Shown here piece by piece: positions 1 to 11,511 of a DNA stretch of 64,000 nt. Below the pieces are notes generated by a model. The model worked only from the letters and a program-made list of their open reading frames with translations. It made no database searches and had not been told where the DNA came from. The stretch comes from Arthonia radiata (taxonomy: Eukaryota; Ascomycota; Arthoniomycetes; Arthoniales; Arthoniaceae), in assembly GCA_002989075.1 (NCBI GenBank), contig PSQN01000017.1, positions 1,302,001 to 1,366,000 of the forward strand, in the 5' to 3' direction. The stretch's first letter is position 1. Every line of letters begins with the position of its first letter. The position numbers and the translations under genes are program-made.

Positions 1-1
1 C

Positions 2-1007
2 ATCGCACCCGGCATCACACACGAGAATGTCCAGCGTACCCAGCACGAGAACGTGACCACGGCTGTCGACAAGGAGATTCACCAGAACCACTACCACACC
101 TCAGTCCAGCCCGTCACCGATAAGCAGGTGTTGCCTGAGCAGCACTCTCACAACGTTGTCCCCATCGAGCACCGCAGCTTTGAGCATGGCGACCCCAACG
201 ACGTCAAGGCTCGCTTGGCTCAAGAGCAGGCTAAGTTCAAGGACGAGCGTGTTGTCGGTGATGTGCAACACACCCACTCCGTCGCTCCGGTCGTGCAGGG
301 TGAACACATCCACCACCACGTCCACGAGACCATCCAGCCAGTGGTGCAGAAGCGTGAGTCCGACCCATCTTTGTTGTGACGAAGCTTGGCATCCTAATTG
401 CCTCTTTAGAGACCATCGAGCCCAAGGTCGTCCATACCACCGTCCCTGTGCACGAGACTCACTCGAACGCTGCTCAGGTAAGCAGATATTCCCAAATGCA
501 AAGGCGCCCATCTTGTTAACGTCCCTTGTGCAGCATCACTCCACCTCTGCCCTTCCTGCTGTGTCAATGTCGGAGTTCAGAAACCAGGGCGGCTCTCTCA
601 CTGGGCGTGAGGAGCGTCAAGACGCCTTTGAGGGTGAGCCACGCAGCGTCGGTGGCGCCCTCAGTGGTGATGGTTACTCCACCAAGCAGCGCTCGACCCT
701 AGGCGACAAGGTCAATCCGCTGGTTGACTCTAACAAATCACGTGCGACCACGGGCGATAGGGCCAACCCGTTGACCGGGTCCACAGGCCACTCTAGCAAC
801 CCAATGAGCAGCTCCACGACAGGTCACAGCAGCAACCCAATGACTGGCTCCACAACCGGTCACTCTGGCAATCCAATGACTGGCTCCACGACCGGTCACT
901 CTGGCAACCCAATGGCCGACTCCACCAAGCCACGTGCTACGATGGGCGAGAAGATGAATCCGATGGTCGATTCTGACCGTGATGGACGGAAAGGTGTGAT
1001 GGACTGA
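2..1007 (+). CDS. His-rich allergen-like protein, 5' end missing
   Basis: The reading frame enters from the left edge, so the start is outside the window. Two short introns fit well: 354-409 (GTGAGT donor) and 478-533 (GTAAGC donor). The first half is rich in paired histidines (HHH, THS, VHE motifs). The part after the second intron begins with an HHS...ALPAVSM segment and runs through GGSLTGREER and EGEPRSVGGALSG. That layout is typical of a conserved ascomycete family usually labelled 'putative allergen'; its biochemical role is not established. The C-terminus carries four 12-residue repeats and ends in charged residues. I see no membrane segment in the visible part. The exon joins are inferred from splice signals and frame continuity. 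Family recognition is from memory of the pattern, so it is moderate. Confidence 0.7.
783..926 (+). repeat. Four in-frame 36-bp coding repeats
   Basis: Four consecutive units of 12 codons follow the pattern TGHS(S/G)NPM followed by four variable residues ending in ST. The units differ by a few synonymous and a few amino-acid changes, so they are not recent identical copies. They lie within the C-terminal half of the allergen-like protein and keep its frame. Confidence 0.85.
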
Positions 1008-1419
1008 TTCGTCACTCTATTATCCCCAATGGTGTTGATGGTGTGGTAAATTCGCCTGCGACTTGGGAACCAGCTCATACTACTCAGCGTCCGGCGCCTT
1101 TGCAGTTGAAGGAAGGTGCTCTACTGTAATCACATACCCTAGAAATCACATCCACCTACCCCCTTTCCCACCACATTCACATGTGACTTGATGCCTTTAT
1201 TCGTGAGATAAATATCGGTGTTGATCGCTAGTGTCCGATGCTGGTAAATGAAGGAGATCACAACATATCAAAACCTCACGTGCGCTGGATAAACGCGATG
1301 ATGTTGACCTCCACCGAGCACTGGCCAGCCTCACGAATTTCCTCAACATAGCTGCTGTCAATCCAATAACGTGTGCTGCACACCTTGTAGCAAGTTCGCC
1401 CAGCCCGGCCATCACAAAC
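1008..1419. other. Intergenic stretch, no gene seen
   Basis: Between the allergen-like gene and the next plus-strand gene I see only short, non-convincing open frames. The stretch must hold the 3' end of one transcript and the promoter of the next, but I could not pick out a defined element. Confidence 0.5.
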
Positions 1420-2346
1420 ATGCCACTCCTCCAGACTCTCAGGCGGTTGATGATGGTTGACCGTAACCGTCAACGATCAGCCGGGGATCCAAATCCGGAG
1501 AGACACAAGCACTTAGGCTCATTGCCAATACTGCCGTCCAAATCAATCGACAGCAGTACTCGACCAAGATCCACCCAAAGCAAGAGTAGCCTCTGTAGCC
1601 AACTGCCGTTTGAAATTCGCTCACAAATCTACGAATACGTCTTCGAAGACTGCGCGGTGACCCTACTTACCGCAAAGCAGTGGGTTTACGACAGTCAGGA
1701 CTTTGAGGAGCTAACGGGAACGCCGCGAAATACGGATGAAGCAAAAAAATTGTATCCGGTTGAGTGCCTGTACCTGCGCCTGAGGCAACGTGGATTCGAT
1801 AAGACAGCGCTTTCCCTCAGGCTCACATGCTACAAGCTCTATGAAGACACCCAACAAACCCTCTACAAACAGCTCGACTACGTGATACCATCAGCGTTCT
1901 CTGGCGCGTCCTCGACGTCCGACGTGATTCAGATTTCCCGATCGCTCGACACTCGCATGCGCGAGTCCATCCGCAAGTTACGAATCGTCATTCCATTACC
2001 CGCAGAGATTGACCGCTGCAGTGCGTGCCAGGCATACTTCGACGACGTCTTAGATGCGCTTTCGTCATTTCCTGCTCTCGCTCAGCTTGCCATTGTCACC
2101 AACATGGGCGAAAGAAGACGCTCCGTAGTTCAGATCGAACAGCTTGCCCGAAAGCTTTTGCAATTCAAGAATTTATCCGTTGAGTTGTACTCAGGCATCC
2201 CTCCGTTGCATAAAGAGGAGCTCGCACCCATTAAGGAACGTCTCAAGCTGACCACCGAACACGTCAAGTCCTTCAAGATGGATAGGCTAAGCTACAAGAC
2301 CTGGTGTGATCTCGGAAGGCTCTGCTACGGCTACGACAGGTCATAA
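1420..2346 (+). CDS. F-box/2EXR-like protein
   Basis: A single uninterrupted frame of 308 codons. After a basic, disordered N-terminus of about 60 residues comes an F-box/2EXR-like start, LPFEIRSQIYEYVFE, which matches the LPxEIRxxIYxxV(F/L) opening found in a very large family of fungal F-box-like proteins. The rest is a mixed helical region with an SFPALAQLAIV segment typical of these proteins. The family is usually thought to act in ubiquitin ligase recruitment or to be of unknown role; the target cannot be read from sequence. An in-frame Met pair near residue 11 could be an alternative start. There is no obvious intron. The neighbours (allergen-like gene, taspase) give no functional hint. 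Confidence 0.65.
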   Translation: MPLLQTLRRLMMVDRNRQRSAGDPNPERHKHLGSLPILPSKSIDSSTRPRSTQSKSSLCSQLPFEIRSQIYEYVFEDCAVTLLTAKQWVYDSQDFEELTGTPRNTDEAKKLYPVECLYLRLRQRGFDKTALSLRLTCYKLYEDTQQTLYKQLDYVIPSAFSGASSTSDVIQISRSLDTRMRESIRKLRIVIPLPAEIDRCSACQAYFDDVLDALSSFPALAQLAIVTNMGERRRSVVQIEQLARKLLQFKNLSVELYSGIPPLHKEELAPIKERLKLTTEHVKSFKMDRLSYKTWCDLGRLCYGYDRS

Positions 2347-3804
2347 GTCCCGAAGCACAACTCGCCCAAGCTCCTCTGGGTCTACCACTTGTTATCGGCG
2401 TGACCCATGTCTCCGGATGGTAAGGATCTCGGACTCACCATGACCTCTTTGTCTGTCTCCAAATTGTTCAAGGTAATCCAGCTTTCATTGCTGTGCTCGT
2501 TCGTACACAGCTTGTAACGGCCTGTCATCAATGATACATGCAAGTCGCGGATGCGAAAGTGGTGTTGTCGTCGCCATCCCGACACCCTAGCCTTGATGAC
2601 AAGGTAAGCAAGCCACGTCACAGACGTTTCCGATTCTACTGCCATTTGTGCAAAGCTCTTCGAGGAGCAAGGTATGTACGATATATTGAACGAAGATGAT
2701 CCGCGTACCGGCGCGGTTAAGGAAGGACTGTCCAAGTGGAGCGAGAAACGGCGGTTGGTGTCTATGGCCGCTGCGCTGCATGCTAGTCCTTACGACGGAA
2801 GTCCCATGACCAGGAGAACATGGTTGGACTTGTGGTGACAAAGAACACACAATTCGATTGTTCGAAGCACAAGCTGCTTTGTCCTCATACATCTCCCTTC
2901 AACTCGATTTGGAGCTTCAACGTGCGAGGATTGCTTTGCTGTCGCGCGTGCTTGCTAAAACACAATGAATTAACTTGCCCGCCTTGTTCACGTCCGGAGA
3001 TGCATCTAAGCAGAATTACCCGAGTTGGATATGACGAGATAGTACAGCGGGTGTCTGCACGTCATTCCGTAGCGGCGGATGCCGGAGTGAAGCTCCAGTG
3101 AGAGTGCCATAAATTCCTGGAAGGCGTCCCTTTCCTTCGACTGTCCGCTCAGCAAGTGCTCTGGCAAAGCGCTCCGGGTCCGGCTTACATGGCGCTCATA
3201 GCGCTGGTCAGAAGAATCCGCCAGCATTTATGAGGGATCACACACTTGCACAGGGCCAAATTTCTCCCCGTTATTAAAAAAGGCGCAGGCAGAAGCTGTT
3301 CATGAAATCGGGCCTTGGTTAGAACCTTTCCAGACCTACGCATATGCCAATGTACACCTACGGTCACGTTGTGAGCTATTCAGACGCGTCTTCATCGCAT
3401 TGCTTGCATGCGCCGCTCAGCGCGTTGATACGAGACATGAGCGCATACTTCAGATCTTATGGGACGCGATGAAAGACACTATTATACTTTGCACATGGCA
3501 CGCTCAATGAGGCAGGCACATGCGAGAGCGGTTTCCTCCCAAGGTCAAAAAGCGAAAGAAGCGGTGACGAGTTCAACTGCTACCCTTCAAGTCGACTCTT
3601 CACCTCGCTCTCTCCACCCTCGACCTCGACTCTTCCTAATCTCTCTTTCTCGCTCTGCCGCGGCTCTTAGCTCCATGACTTCCTAGGAGCTGCCGGCGCC
3701 ATCCAACATTCTCTTACACTTGCATCCAGTCTCTCACTTATTATCACCGCCATTCACCTATTCTCCACGCAACTCAGTCTTCACCTCATCGCCACAGCTT
3801 CATC
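2347..3804. other. Gene-poor stretch upstream of the taspase gene
   Basis: About 1.45 kb without a convincing gene. Several 60-117 codon frames occur on both strands but show no recognisable motif or splice framework. The last 200 bases are pyrimidine-rich, as is common in fungal promoters and 5' leaders, and lead into the ATG at 3805. Confidence 0.5.
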
Positions 3805-5800
3805 ATGTCTTCGGTTTTTCACAGGCCACAACGTAGTTCTCGCAAAGCGACAGACTGTGCTGCCATCTTCGTGCATGCTGGTGCCGGTTATCATAGCGTT
3901 CAGAATGAAGCTGTTCATCTACAGGCCTGCAACGAGTAAGCTGCAATCAAAACTCGGCTCCGCCATACAGCATACTGACATCTCCTCAGTGCCGCTACAG
4001 CAGCTATGGCGTTGTTGCGAAACGGTGCTAAGGCCGTCGATGCTGTGGAGATGGCCATTAAGGTGCTCGAGGATAGGGAGATCACAAACGCTGGGTATGG
4101 GAGTAACTTGGCGATAGACGGTGTAGTAGAGGGTGACGCTGTCATCGTTGATCATTTCGGTCGCAGTGGCGGTGTTGGCGCTGTAGCTCGTGAGTGCCAT
4201 CTCCATAACAATCGGAACGATCAGCTAACACGATGTGAAGAGATCAAAAACCCTATCCAGCTTGCTCGACAAGTACTTGATCTATCCAACCGTGAGCTGA
4301 CGCTACGACGAGTCCCACCAAACCTTCTCGTCGGTCAAGGTGCCACCGACTTTGCATTCGATCAAGGCATGGCTGTCGTACCCCACGATGCTCTCATCTC
4401 ACCCGCTGCTCGTGAAAGGTGGAACAGATGGAAGGCAGATCTCCGAAGCGCGGAGAGACGTGCTAAGAGAGATGCTACGGACGCCATGACCAACAGGCAG
4501 CCGTCGATCTCCCAGCTACCGCCATACGAAGCTCAGCCACGCAATGGGCGCCCGGTGCCTCAGCCAAAGTCCTTGCGGAACAATCTGTGGAATGAAGGCG
4601 AGCCCGTCAGCCCGCCTGGATCTGTTGCGGGCTTTCGGTCGTCAAGTGGTAGGTTCTCTCATGCTCATTTCGCGTATGAAAGCGTACTCATTCTTTGTCA
4701 CAGTTGAAGATGTCTCAACAAGGTCGCGCAACTCCTCCATGGGTTCTCAAAGCCCATCCTCAGCAATACCAGCCACCCCCGAGTCAGAGACGGACGACAT
4801 CGCTCGCAAACCTTCCCTACCGCTCACAGCCGACAGCCTTGCATTCAATGCTGCTCGTGCGAACGCTCGATTTGCTATTGACCCCCAGGACGCCACTAGG
4901 GATCCAACTAACAGGAGTTCAATAGCGTCAACCTCTGAAGATGTCGACGACGACACTGGTGACATAGATGATACCGACGTTGACTACGAACAGTACCATG
5001 CAGCATTCTATGCTGACGGCAACATTGACCTCCAACCCATGGACGAAGACACGAGCAGTTCTGGCTCACTGCCATTGCCATCGATCACGCCCAGCCCAAC
5101 TGCCACGCCTGCGGAACGGCGGCCTGGCGAGGACATGATAACAGACACAGTCGGCGCCATAGCTATCGACAATGAAGGCAATATGGCCTGCGGGGCTTCC
5201 TCCGGCGGCATCGGTATGAAATTCAGAGGGCGTGTGGGTCCAGCTGCGCTCGTTGGTGTGGGCGCTGCTGTGTGCCCAGTCAACAACGACGACAAGTCAA
5301 GAATGTCAACAGGCTGCGTCACGAGCGGTACGGGAGAGCACATGGCGACCACATTGGCAGCGAATGTCTGTGCTGAAAGACTGTACAACAGCGTTCGCGC
5401 TCGAAGAGCGGGCGGCCTCGAGCCATGCGCCGATGAAGAGGCCGTCAAATCGATGATCGAGCAGGACTTTATGAGTTTGTCACCCCATACCGCGCAATTG
5501 ATGGCCCAACTAACATCGACAGACCATCCCAGCGTTCGCAACAGCCACTCTGCGGGAGCCATCGGAGTCCTCGCGGTTAAGAGGATGTCTCATGGCGTCT
5601 ACTTGTATTTCGCCCACAATACAGACTCGTTTGTGAGTACAACAAATAGAAACGTCTCGGCTTCCACTGACAATGGCGCACAGGCTCTGGCCTCCATGCA
5701 TGCCGACGAGAGCAAGCCCTCATGCACAATGAGCCGGTCACACGGCAACGGCATGGTGGCGCAAGGTGGAAGAGCGACTCGCTACAAGCGTAAGTGGTGA
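3805..5800 (+). CDS. Taspase 1-like threonine aspartase (Ntn hydrolase)
   Basis: A member of the N-terminal-nucleophile asparaginase/taspase family. Such proteins self-cleave before a conserved Thr that then acts as nucleophile. Exons are read as 3805-3935, 3990-4189, 4241-4648, 4704-5632 and 5684-5800. The N-terminal part shows the family pattern IFVHAGAGYHS, then an AMALL..GAKAVDAVEMA block and GYGSNLAIDGVVEGDA. A long Ser-, Pro- and Asp-rich linker follows, as in fungal taspases. The catalytic block is TDTVGAIAIDNEG, with the nucleophile Thr before VGAIA. After it come CGASSGGIGMK, GRVGPAALVG and a CVTSGTGEHM segment. The end is conserved through CTMSRSHGNGMV. Two of the introns are 51 nt, multiples of three and free of stops, so retention would keep the frame. 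Exon borders are inferred. Confidence 0.85.
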
Positions 5801-6280
5801 GGAGCTTCGGAAGAGATGGGAGGACTTGATGCGCACCTTGCTCCCGATCTATCTTCTTATACTGTCCTTGTGGCTCGACTTCGGAGATACGACCTCTACC
5901 TATCTGTCCATTCGCATGTGGCAACTAAATCCTCGACGAGTGTGGCTCCTCGATCTTCCTCAGATAGTTGTTGAATGAGAAAAAAACCACATTCAGACCC
6001 TAGCGGCTTCGGCGACGCCGCGTCGAATAAGACTTATAGCACTAAAGTAAAGACAAGTATACCAGGCGGCTACGACATCTAGAGGCTAGTCTCGAGGAAA
6101 CAATCTGAAACTCTGGGCGGCGATTTCCCCTAAAAGAAGAAACAAAGTAGATCAATCGAGTATCAGAGGCCACGCACAGGATCACGAAATGTCATGTACG
6201 CCCTCATTGATATCATAGATTCCTCACGGTCAAATCATCCCACCAACGCCTCGCTAGTACCAAGTAAACCACTCTTACGC
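5801..6280. other. Shared 3' region between convergent genes
   Basis: The taspase gene and the Tfb4 gene converge here. No gene is visible. The stretch presumably holds both polyadenylation regions. Confidence 0.5.
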
Positions 6281-7553
6281 CTACGCCCCCGCACCAGTAG
6301 CGCCCGTCCCCTTCTTCTTCTTCTTTTTCTTCTTCCCCTCGTCCTCCCCCGTCCCCCGCCCCGCCAGCACCAGCCCGCTCCCGCACGTCGGACACTGCAG
6401 GCTCGTCCCCGCCTCCTTCCCCAGCACCGCCGCGTCCACACCAACGCCCTCGTCGCAGAATATGGACAGGCAGATGGAGCACACGAACCCGAGCGAGACG
6501 ACGCGCCGGTGGCAGAAGCAGGCCGCGCGGAAGTCGACAGAGGGGTTTTCGGGACTGTTGAGGAGGTGCCGGGTGTAAGGGGTGGGGAGCAGGGATTGGA
6601 AGAGGGGTGGGAGGAGGGTTATTGGTGTGTTGATTTTGCTTGTTGTGGAGTTGGAGATGGTGGCGCCGTTCGTTTGTTTGGTATCAGAGGATGAGGAGCG
6701 GCCGGCGGGTGAGTTAACAGGCGTGATGAATATCCCGCCGGTGGTATGCGAGCATTGCTGTAGTAATACGGAGTCGCCGGAGAGTTTGAGAATGTCGATG
6801 GGTACATGTAATGATTGTGTGGCGAACATCGCGTTCATGAGGGGGATGTACTGGCCTGCTAGATCGCCGGACACGGAGACAACGAGAATGCGCGCGTCGA
6901 GGACTTGTGAGGTGGTTTCGCCGTGTTGTCGGTCTGCGTAGGGGATGCTGGGGTTTGAGGCGCCGATGGCGTTTGTGGGGTGTGAGGGCGCGAGCGAGCT
7001 GATTGTGCGATTGATGTAAGAGAGGGCGAGGGTGAACGCCCCGGCGATGGGATTTTCGGAGGTGTCGTCGTTGAGGTCTGTCAGGGTTGTGGAGGCGAGG
7101 AGCGCGGAGAGCCGCGTGAGGATCGTGTGTTCGATCACAGCGAAGGGGCGGTATTTGTTTGCGTCTGTGGGGATTGTGGTTGTGTCGTCTTCTTCTTCTT
7201 CTGTGGATGGGGAGGTGGTGGAGGGAGCGGGGTAGAGCCAGGATGTGGAGCCGCAGTGGGAGGCGAGGACTGCGACGCGGTTCTCTTGCGAGAGGGCGAG
7301 GTGCGCGTTTATGAAGAGGAGGAGTTGAGAGATTGCTGTGGGTGTGAGGGGGAGAAGGTGGGGTGGTTGGGAGAGGGTGTGCCAGGGAAGCGGGGACGTG
7401 TCGAGGACGAGGACCTGATGGTGTGTTAGTTCGGTTAGTTGACAATGCGATGGGTGGATGTGGACGTACGAGGAGGGATGGCGGTGGCTCGGAGGAAGCT
7501 TCGGCACGCGGTGTGATGCGATTGTCTATGATGGCGTCCATCTCGAAGGTCAC
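6281..7553 (-). CDS. TFB4: TFIIH subunit Tfb4/p34
   Basis: Core subunit of the general transcription and repair factor TFIIH, acting in the nucleus in RNA polymerase II initiation and nucleotide excision repair. Exon 1 runs 7553-7470 and exon 2 7415-6281, with a 54-nt intron (GTACGT donor). The join gives SLLVLVLDTSPLPWH, the VWA-like start of Tfb4. Family marks follow: AVLASHCGSTSWLYP, a long VSVSGDLAGQYIPLMNA segment and IDILKLSGDSVLLQQ. The C-terminal zinc finger has its cysteines in CFCH, CSICLSIFC and CPTCGSG. The protein ends in a run of eight lysines followed by a Gly/Thr/Ala tail, encoded by a CTT-rich tract near 6315-6335. Length and motif order agree with the family. Confidence 0.92.
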
Positions 7554-7982
7554 TGCGGTGGTTCTGCTCTGGCTGAAGACCGGTTCTTAGCAGTATAACA
7601 TGTGAAGAAATGACTGCGTCAGCGTGGCAGCATTGCGGAAAGGTAAGCGTCTGAGTGTGGCAGGCTCAGAACGTCGCTTCACTAGAACTCAAGGCTGGTC
7701 CATATAAGCGTGTCTCCCAGGTACTTGACAGGCCGTAAGCATGTCGAGCACCCGACACACAAAGTTCATCAACTGAGGATGACCGGGCATGTGAAATGAT
7801 AGTACCGACGCGAAATAACGTGACAGCGCGTCATCGAAGCGACTATTGTCCCAACTTGGCTTAGCTTCTGGATCATGCTTTGAGGAAGGCGCTGGACAGG
7901 GATGTTCTGTGAGCTCTTGCACACGTCAAGATGCTCAAGTTTTCGAAAGTTCCAGCTCGACTCTGGCAAATGATGGCAGAAA
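7554..7982. promoter_or_regulatory. Intergenic region between divergent TFB4 and She4-like genes
   Basis: The two flanking genes are transcribed away from each other, so this 429-bp gap must hold both promoters. I could not identify a TATA box or a factor site with confidence. Confidence 0.4.
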
Positions 7983-10635
7983 ATGTCAGATGAAGACAAA
8001 GCACGACGTATAGACGAGCTCGTCAAGAAGGCTCAAAATGCCCGACGTAAAGATGCTAACCAGGAAGCGGCGGACGCTGTCCGAGAAGCGTTGAATATCG
8101 ATCCCAATCATGAAGTGGCTCAAAAGCTGCTTGAAGGCTTGCTGCTCTCAGGCGGCGAGCCTATTGACATTCTGAAGCTATGTCAAGACTGCCACGCGGG
8201 GATGTTTGATCATGAAGCATTCCTTGGTCGGCTCCAGAAGTCCGCAATCGACATTGAAGGCACACGAGAAGCATTCGAATTCGCCTTCGAGCACAAGGGC
8301 GAGCGAGCAGATCGCATGGTAGACGCTCTACTCAACAAGCCAAACGGAAAGCTCGCTCTTGTACCAATCCTACTGAAGGATCCAACGCGGACGTTCAAAG
8401 CACTATGGGATCTGGGCCACCACTCACTGATGGCTGTTATCACCAAGGTGTTGCTGCAAGCTGGACCATGGCTGCAACAATCCGCCCGAGAAAAGGCCGA
8501 ACGCGACATGCTACTTCTGTTATTGGCAAGGCTGCTTCAGGCGGGGCTTGAGAAGCCTGAGTGGGCTATGCGAGCGATAGCCTTGATGTTGGCGGCAAAT
8601 GCCCCCAAGCTCTGGCATTGCATTGACTCTGACGCCTACGTTGTGTTTTTCGAGGCTTTGAACCTGAGCAACTCGCCAGCTTTGCGTTCTCAAGCCACCG
8701 TGGCTCTGACCAAGCTCTACGAGGTGGATGCCGAAAGATGGGAGTCGACGCTGCAAACATACGTCGAGAAGATGGCAATGACCCAATGGACAGAGAAATT
8801 CATCTGCGCTTGTTCGGCTGTCAGCGCACTCTTTCCTGTGGCTGCGCAGGTTTGTTCGAAACTGTTTTTGAAGGAAGGCTTCGTGCAACAGCTTGTGCAT
8901 CGGGTTAGTGACACTAAGAGCACAGCTTTTATGGAGGCAGCACTTGAGCTATTCAGCGTCGCCTGCATTGATCCGACGTGCAAGAAGAGGATACAGAAGT
9001 ATTGTCGAGAATGGCTTGATCAACTATCCCGCAAGGAGAACGCAGAACTCGACCAGTACGCAGACAACAAAGATGGTAGGCAGATGCTTCAGAAATATGG
9101 GCAGACCGAAAAAGACAAAAAAGCTTTCGACGAACGGGCAAAGAATCATCAAAATGAACTGGCAGTCACTGCCGCACTCATCATTTCCAAGCTCAGAGAT
9201 GACGGCCAGCAAGCAGGAGGCCCAGGTGACGACCTTGTTATACAGCTGAAGCAGGTGTTTACAGACTCTTATGCAAGCTCAGCTATATATCCGAGAGCGG
9301 TGGAGAGTCTCGCATACCAGTCTGTGCATGCCAGGGTGAAGGAAGACCTTGTCAACGATCCGGATTTTCTGCAAAAATTCATATCTTACCTTGCGAAGCC
9401 TGAGCATGCGAGCCATGTTCCGGTCATCTACATGGGCTTGATATTGTGTCAGAATCTGACCAAGTACCCCCCTGTTACGTCGGAAGAGCAACAAAAGATT
9501 GTTGAGCTCAAAGCGTACGCCAATCGAACACCGATCCAGAGAACTCATCCGCTGGACATGGAAGAGGTAGTGTCTGCTCGCTGCAAGAAGCTGCTTGATG
9601 CTGGCATCGGACGAGTGCTGGTTGAGGCAGAGAAATCCGCCTCCTTGAGGCTACATGAAATCATGTCTTCTATTGCGATGGCGATCAGCAAGCATCCCAG
9701 GCACCGCGGACAGATGGTGCAAGATGGCCTCTTTGATGTTGCATTCCTAGAGGCTAGAATTATTGAGACCGATGAGCCATCAACAACGATAGCAAAGCGG
9801 CAAGGATGCCTGACCGTTGCGCGGATCATGATATCTCTGGATCCCCACTTGCTGATGAAGAAACACGACGTGAAAGCCGTGATACGTGTGCTGCGGTACT
9901 TGCTCGGGCCCACAACATGTGAGCCAGATAGCGAGTCGGACGCGTAGGTCGTGCGTTGTACCAATGCATGAGCTTTACTAACAGCAATACAGACGCTGGT
10001 GGAACGGATTTCCCATTGTTTCCGCTGCACAAGCCCTCACCAACTTAGCGACCTACCAAGCTTCGCCTTCGAATCCCTTCTACAGCGCACAAAACATCGT
10101 CGCAGAGTGCTGGGACTTGCTGGAAGACCTTTGGACGTCGAACGCTGTAGAGATTCGCACAGCTGTCACCGAATGCTTTAACAACCTCGTCGGCTACGAG
10201 GCGGCCATCGACAAGTTTGTCGTAGATGGTGAGCGAAGCCAACTTCGGATGCAGATCCTGGCGGGCTATTGGAGTGATGACAGAGGCAAGCTCGCAGTAG
10301 CGGCTGGCGGAGCAATCGCGCAGTTGGCAAGCTGTGACAATCGAGCGATGATGCTCTTCCTCAACACCGCAAGCGGAGTCCGGACGACTGCCGAGATGAT
10401 GCAGAGTGAGAAGCCAGAATTGGTCCACAGAGCGGTCGTCATAGTGCGGCAACTGCTCGAGATTCTAGAGGCGGCCAAGCAAAAGGGAGAGTCCGAATTC
10501 GCAAATAGGATCATCGAGAAGCTGAAAGACGCGCGTATTATGGATACGCTGAAAGCCAAAGAGGGTTCTGGGGCCCCTTGGGACGGTGAGGTGGATGCTT
10601 CGCTTAAGATCCTACGGAAGTATGAGGGTGCGTGA
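7983..10635 (+). CDS. She4/CRO1/UNC-45-type myosin chaperone
   Basis: UCS-domain protein. The yeast and worm relatives fold and stabilise myosin heads and affect actin-dependent endocytosis and polarity. Exon 1 is 7983-9943 and exon 2 9993-10635, with a 49-nt intron that has a TACTAAC branch site. The protein is about 867 residues. The N-terminus is a short helical region (RIDELVKKAQNARRK, EALNIDPNHEVAQKLL). The rest is an all-helical armadillo-like array: LALVPILLKDPTRTFKALW, then ALTKLYEVD, then ALIISKLRDDG. Residues after the intron (RWWNGFPIVSAAQALTNLA) continue the array, which supports the join. The C-terminal ECFNNLVGYEAAIDKF and AVVIVRQLLEIL segments fit the UCS domain. No transmembrane segment. 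Confidence 0.85.
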
Positions 10636-10977
10636 GGATACCTGTGCGCCGCCCGTTGCTATGGCTTGTGGAGCGTCGTTATTACTAGATCAAGCGCTCA
10701 AGCTTGGCTAATGACACATACTTGACACCGTGCTACGCTGGATAGCAAGGTCGTTGTGTTCCCGGAGACCATGCGAACGCTTCAAAGCGGCTTTGATTAG
10801 GCCTTGTTGATGTTCTCTGTGGCTGTATCCACCTTCCCGCGCAACTCTTCGTCCTTGTGTGCATGCTTATGCTCATGCTCATGCCGCGATCCACGCTCTT
10901 CACACCCATTGCTCATATCATATTCGCATAAAATTCATAGGCACATCCTGCTCGTCTATCCGCATCTCCCCAGCTCA
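10636..10977. other. Convergent 3' region
   Basis: Between the She4-like and Dad3 genes, which converge. Nothing recognisable beyond short chance frames. Confidence 0.45.
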
Positions 10978-11253
10978 TCACCCCCTCTCGCCGCCCTCCT
11001 GAAATTCAATCTGCTGCTGCAGCACAATGCCATACACACTACTCTTCAACGCCGTGCACACGAGCGCGGTCTTTCTCTCCAGTCCTCTCAGACCATCCGC
11101 GATGTTCGCATTTGGGTTCTTGGACAGCTCGTCGGAGAGCGTGGAGAGCTTTGTGGAGAGCGCTTGCAGGTTGTTGTTGAGGCGCGTGTATTCGGAGAGG
11201 ACGGAGGTTTCGAGGGGGGTGAGGTCTTCGGGGGAGTCGGGTGGGGGTGGCAT
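10978..11253 (-). CDS. DAD3: DASH complex subunit Dad3
   Basis: Small subunit of the fungal DASH/Dam1 ring complex that couples kinetochores to spindle microtubules. The family core is clear: DLTPLETSVLSEYTRLNNNL, then a heptad-like LSTKLSTLSDELSK, then GLRGLERKTALVCTALKSSV and YGIVLQQQIEFQ. I chose the Met that gives a 91-residue protein because Dad3 proteins are about that size and the preceding 25 residues are a Pro-rich stretch. An upstream in-frame Met at 11328 would give 116 residues. No intron. DASH is found in fungi, so the gene supports the fungal assignment. Confidence 0.85.
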   Translation of the reverse strand: MPPPPDSPEDLTPLETSVLSEYTRLNNNLQALSTKLSTLSDELSKNPNANIADGLRGLERKTALVCTALKSSVYGIVLQQQIEFQEGGERG

Positions 11254-11511
11254 TGTGGAGTTGGGAGGGGGTTTGGGTGGTTGTAGAGGGGTGTAGGTGG
11301 GTGGAGACGCGAGACTCGGAATGTGCACGCGAATTTAGGGAGTGCCACGAATGCGACAGTGGACGCGCCGCAGGAGGTGGTTATGGCATCGTGGGCATGT
11401 CAGGAAACGTCGTCGGTAATACGACCACGTCCAAGATGTCGAGCACGGGCAGAGATGATCTAGCTCTCGAGATGATCTTACAGGTAACAAGGACCCGGCG
11501 CAGCAGGTATG

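Noticed and set aside
2382-2892. Minus-strand frames of 101-117 codons
   Set aside because: No conserved motif, no consistent splice framework, and no continuation; treated as chance frames.
6714-7553. 279-codon minus-strand frame from the TFB4 start
   Set aside because: It reads through the first intron of TFB4 into the wrong frame; only its first 28 codons are exon 1.
11088-11348. 86-codon minus-strand frame over DAD3
   Set aside because: Alternative frame of DAD3, Pro/Thr/Ser-rich shadow.
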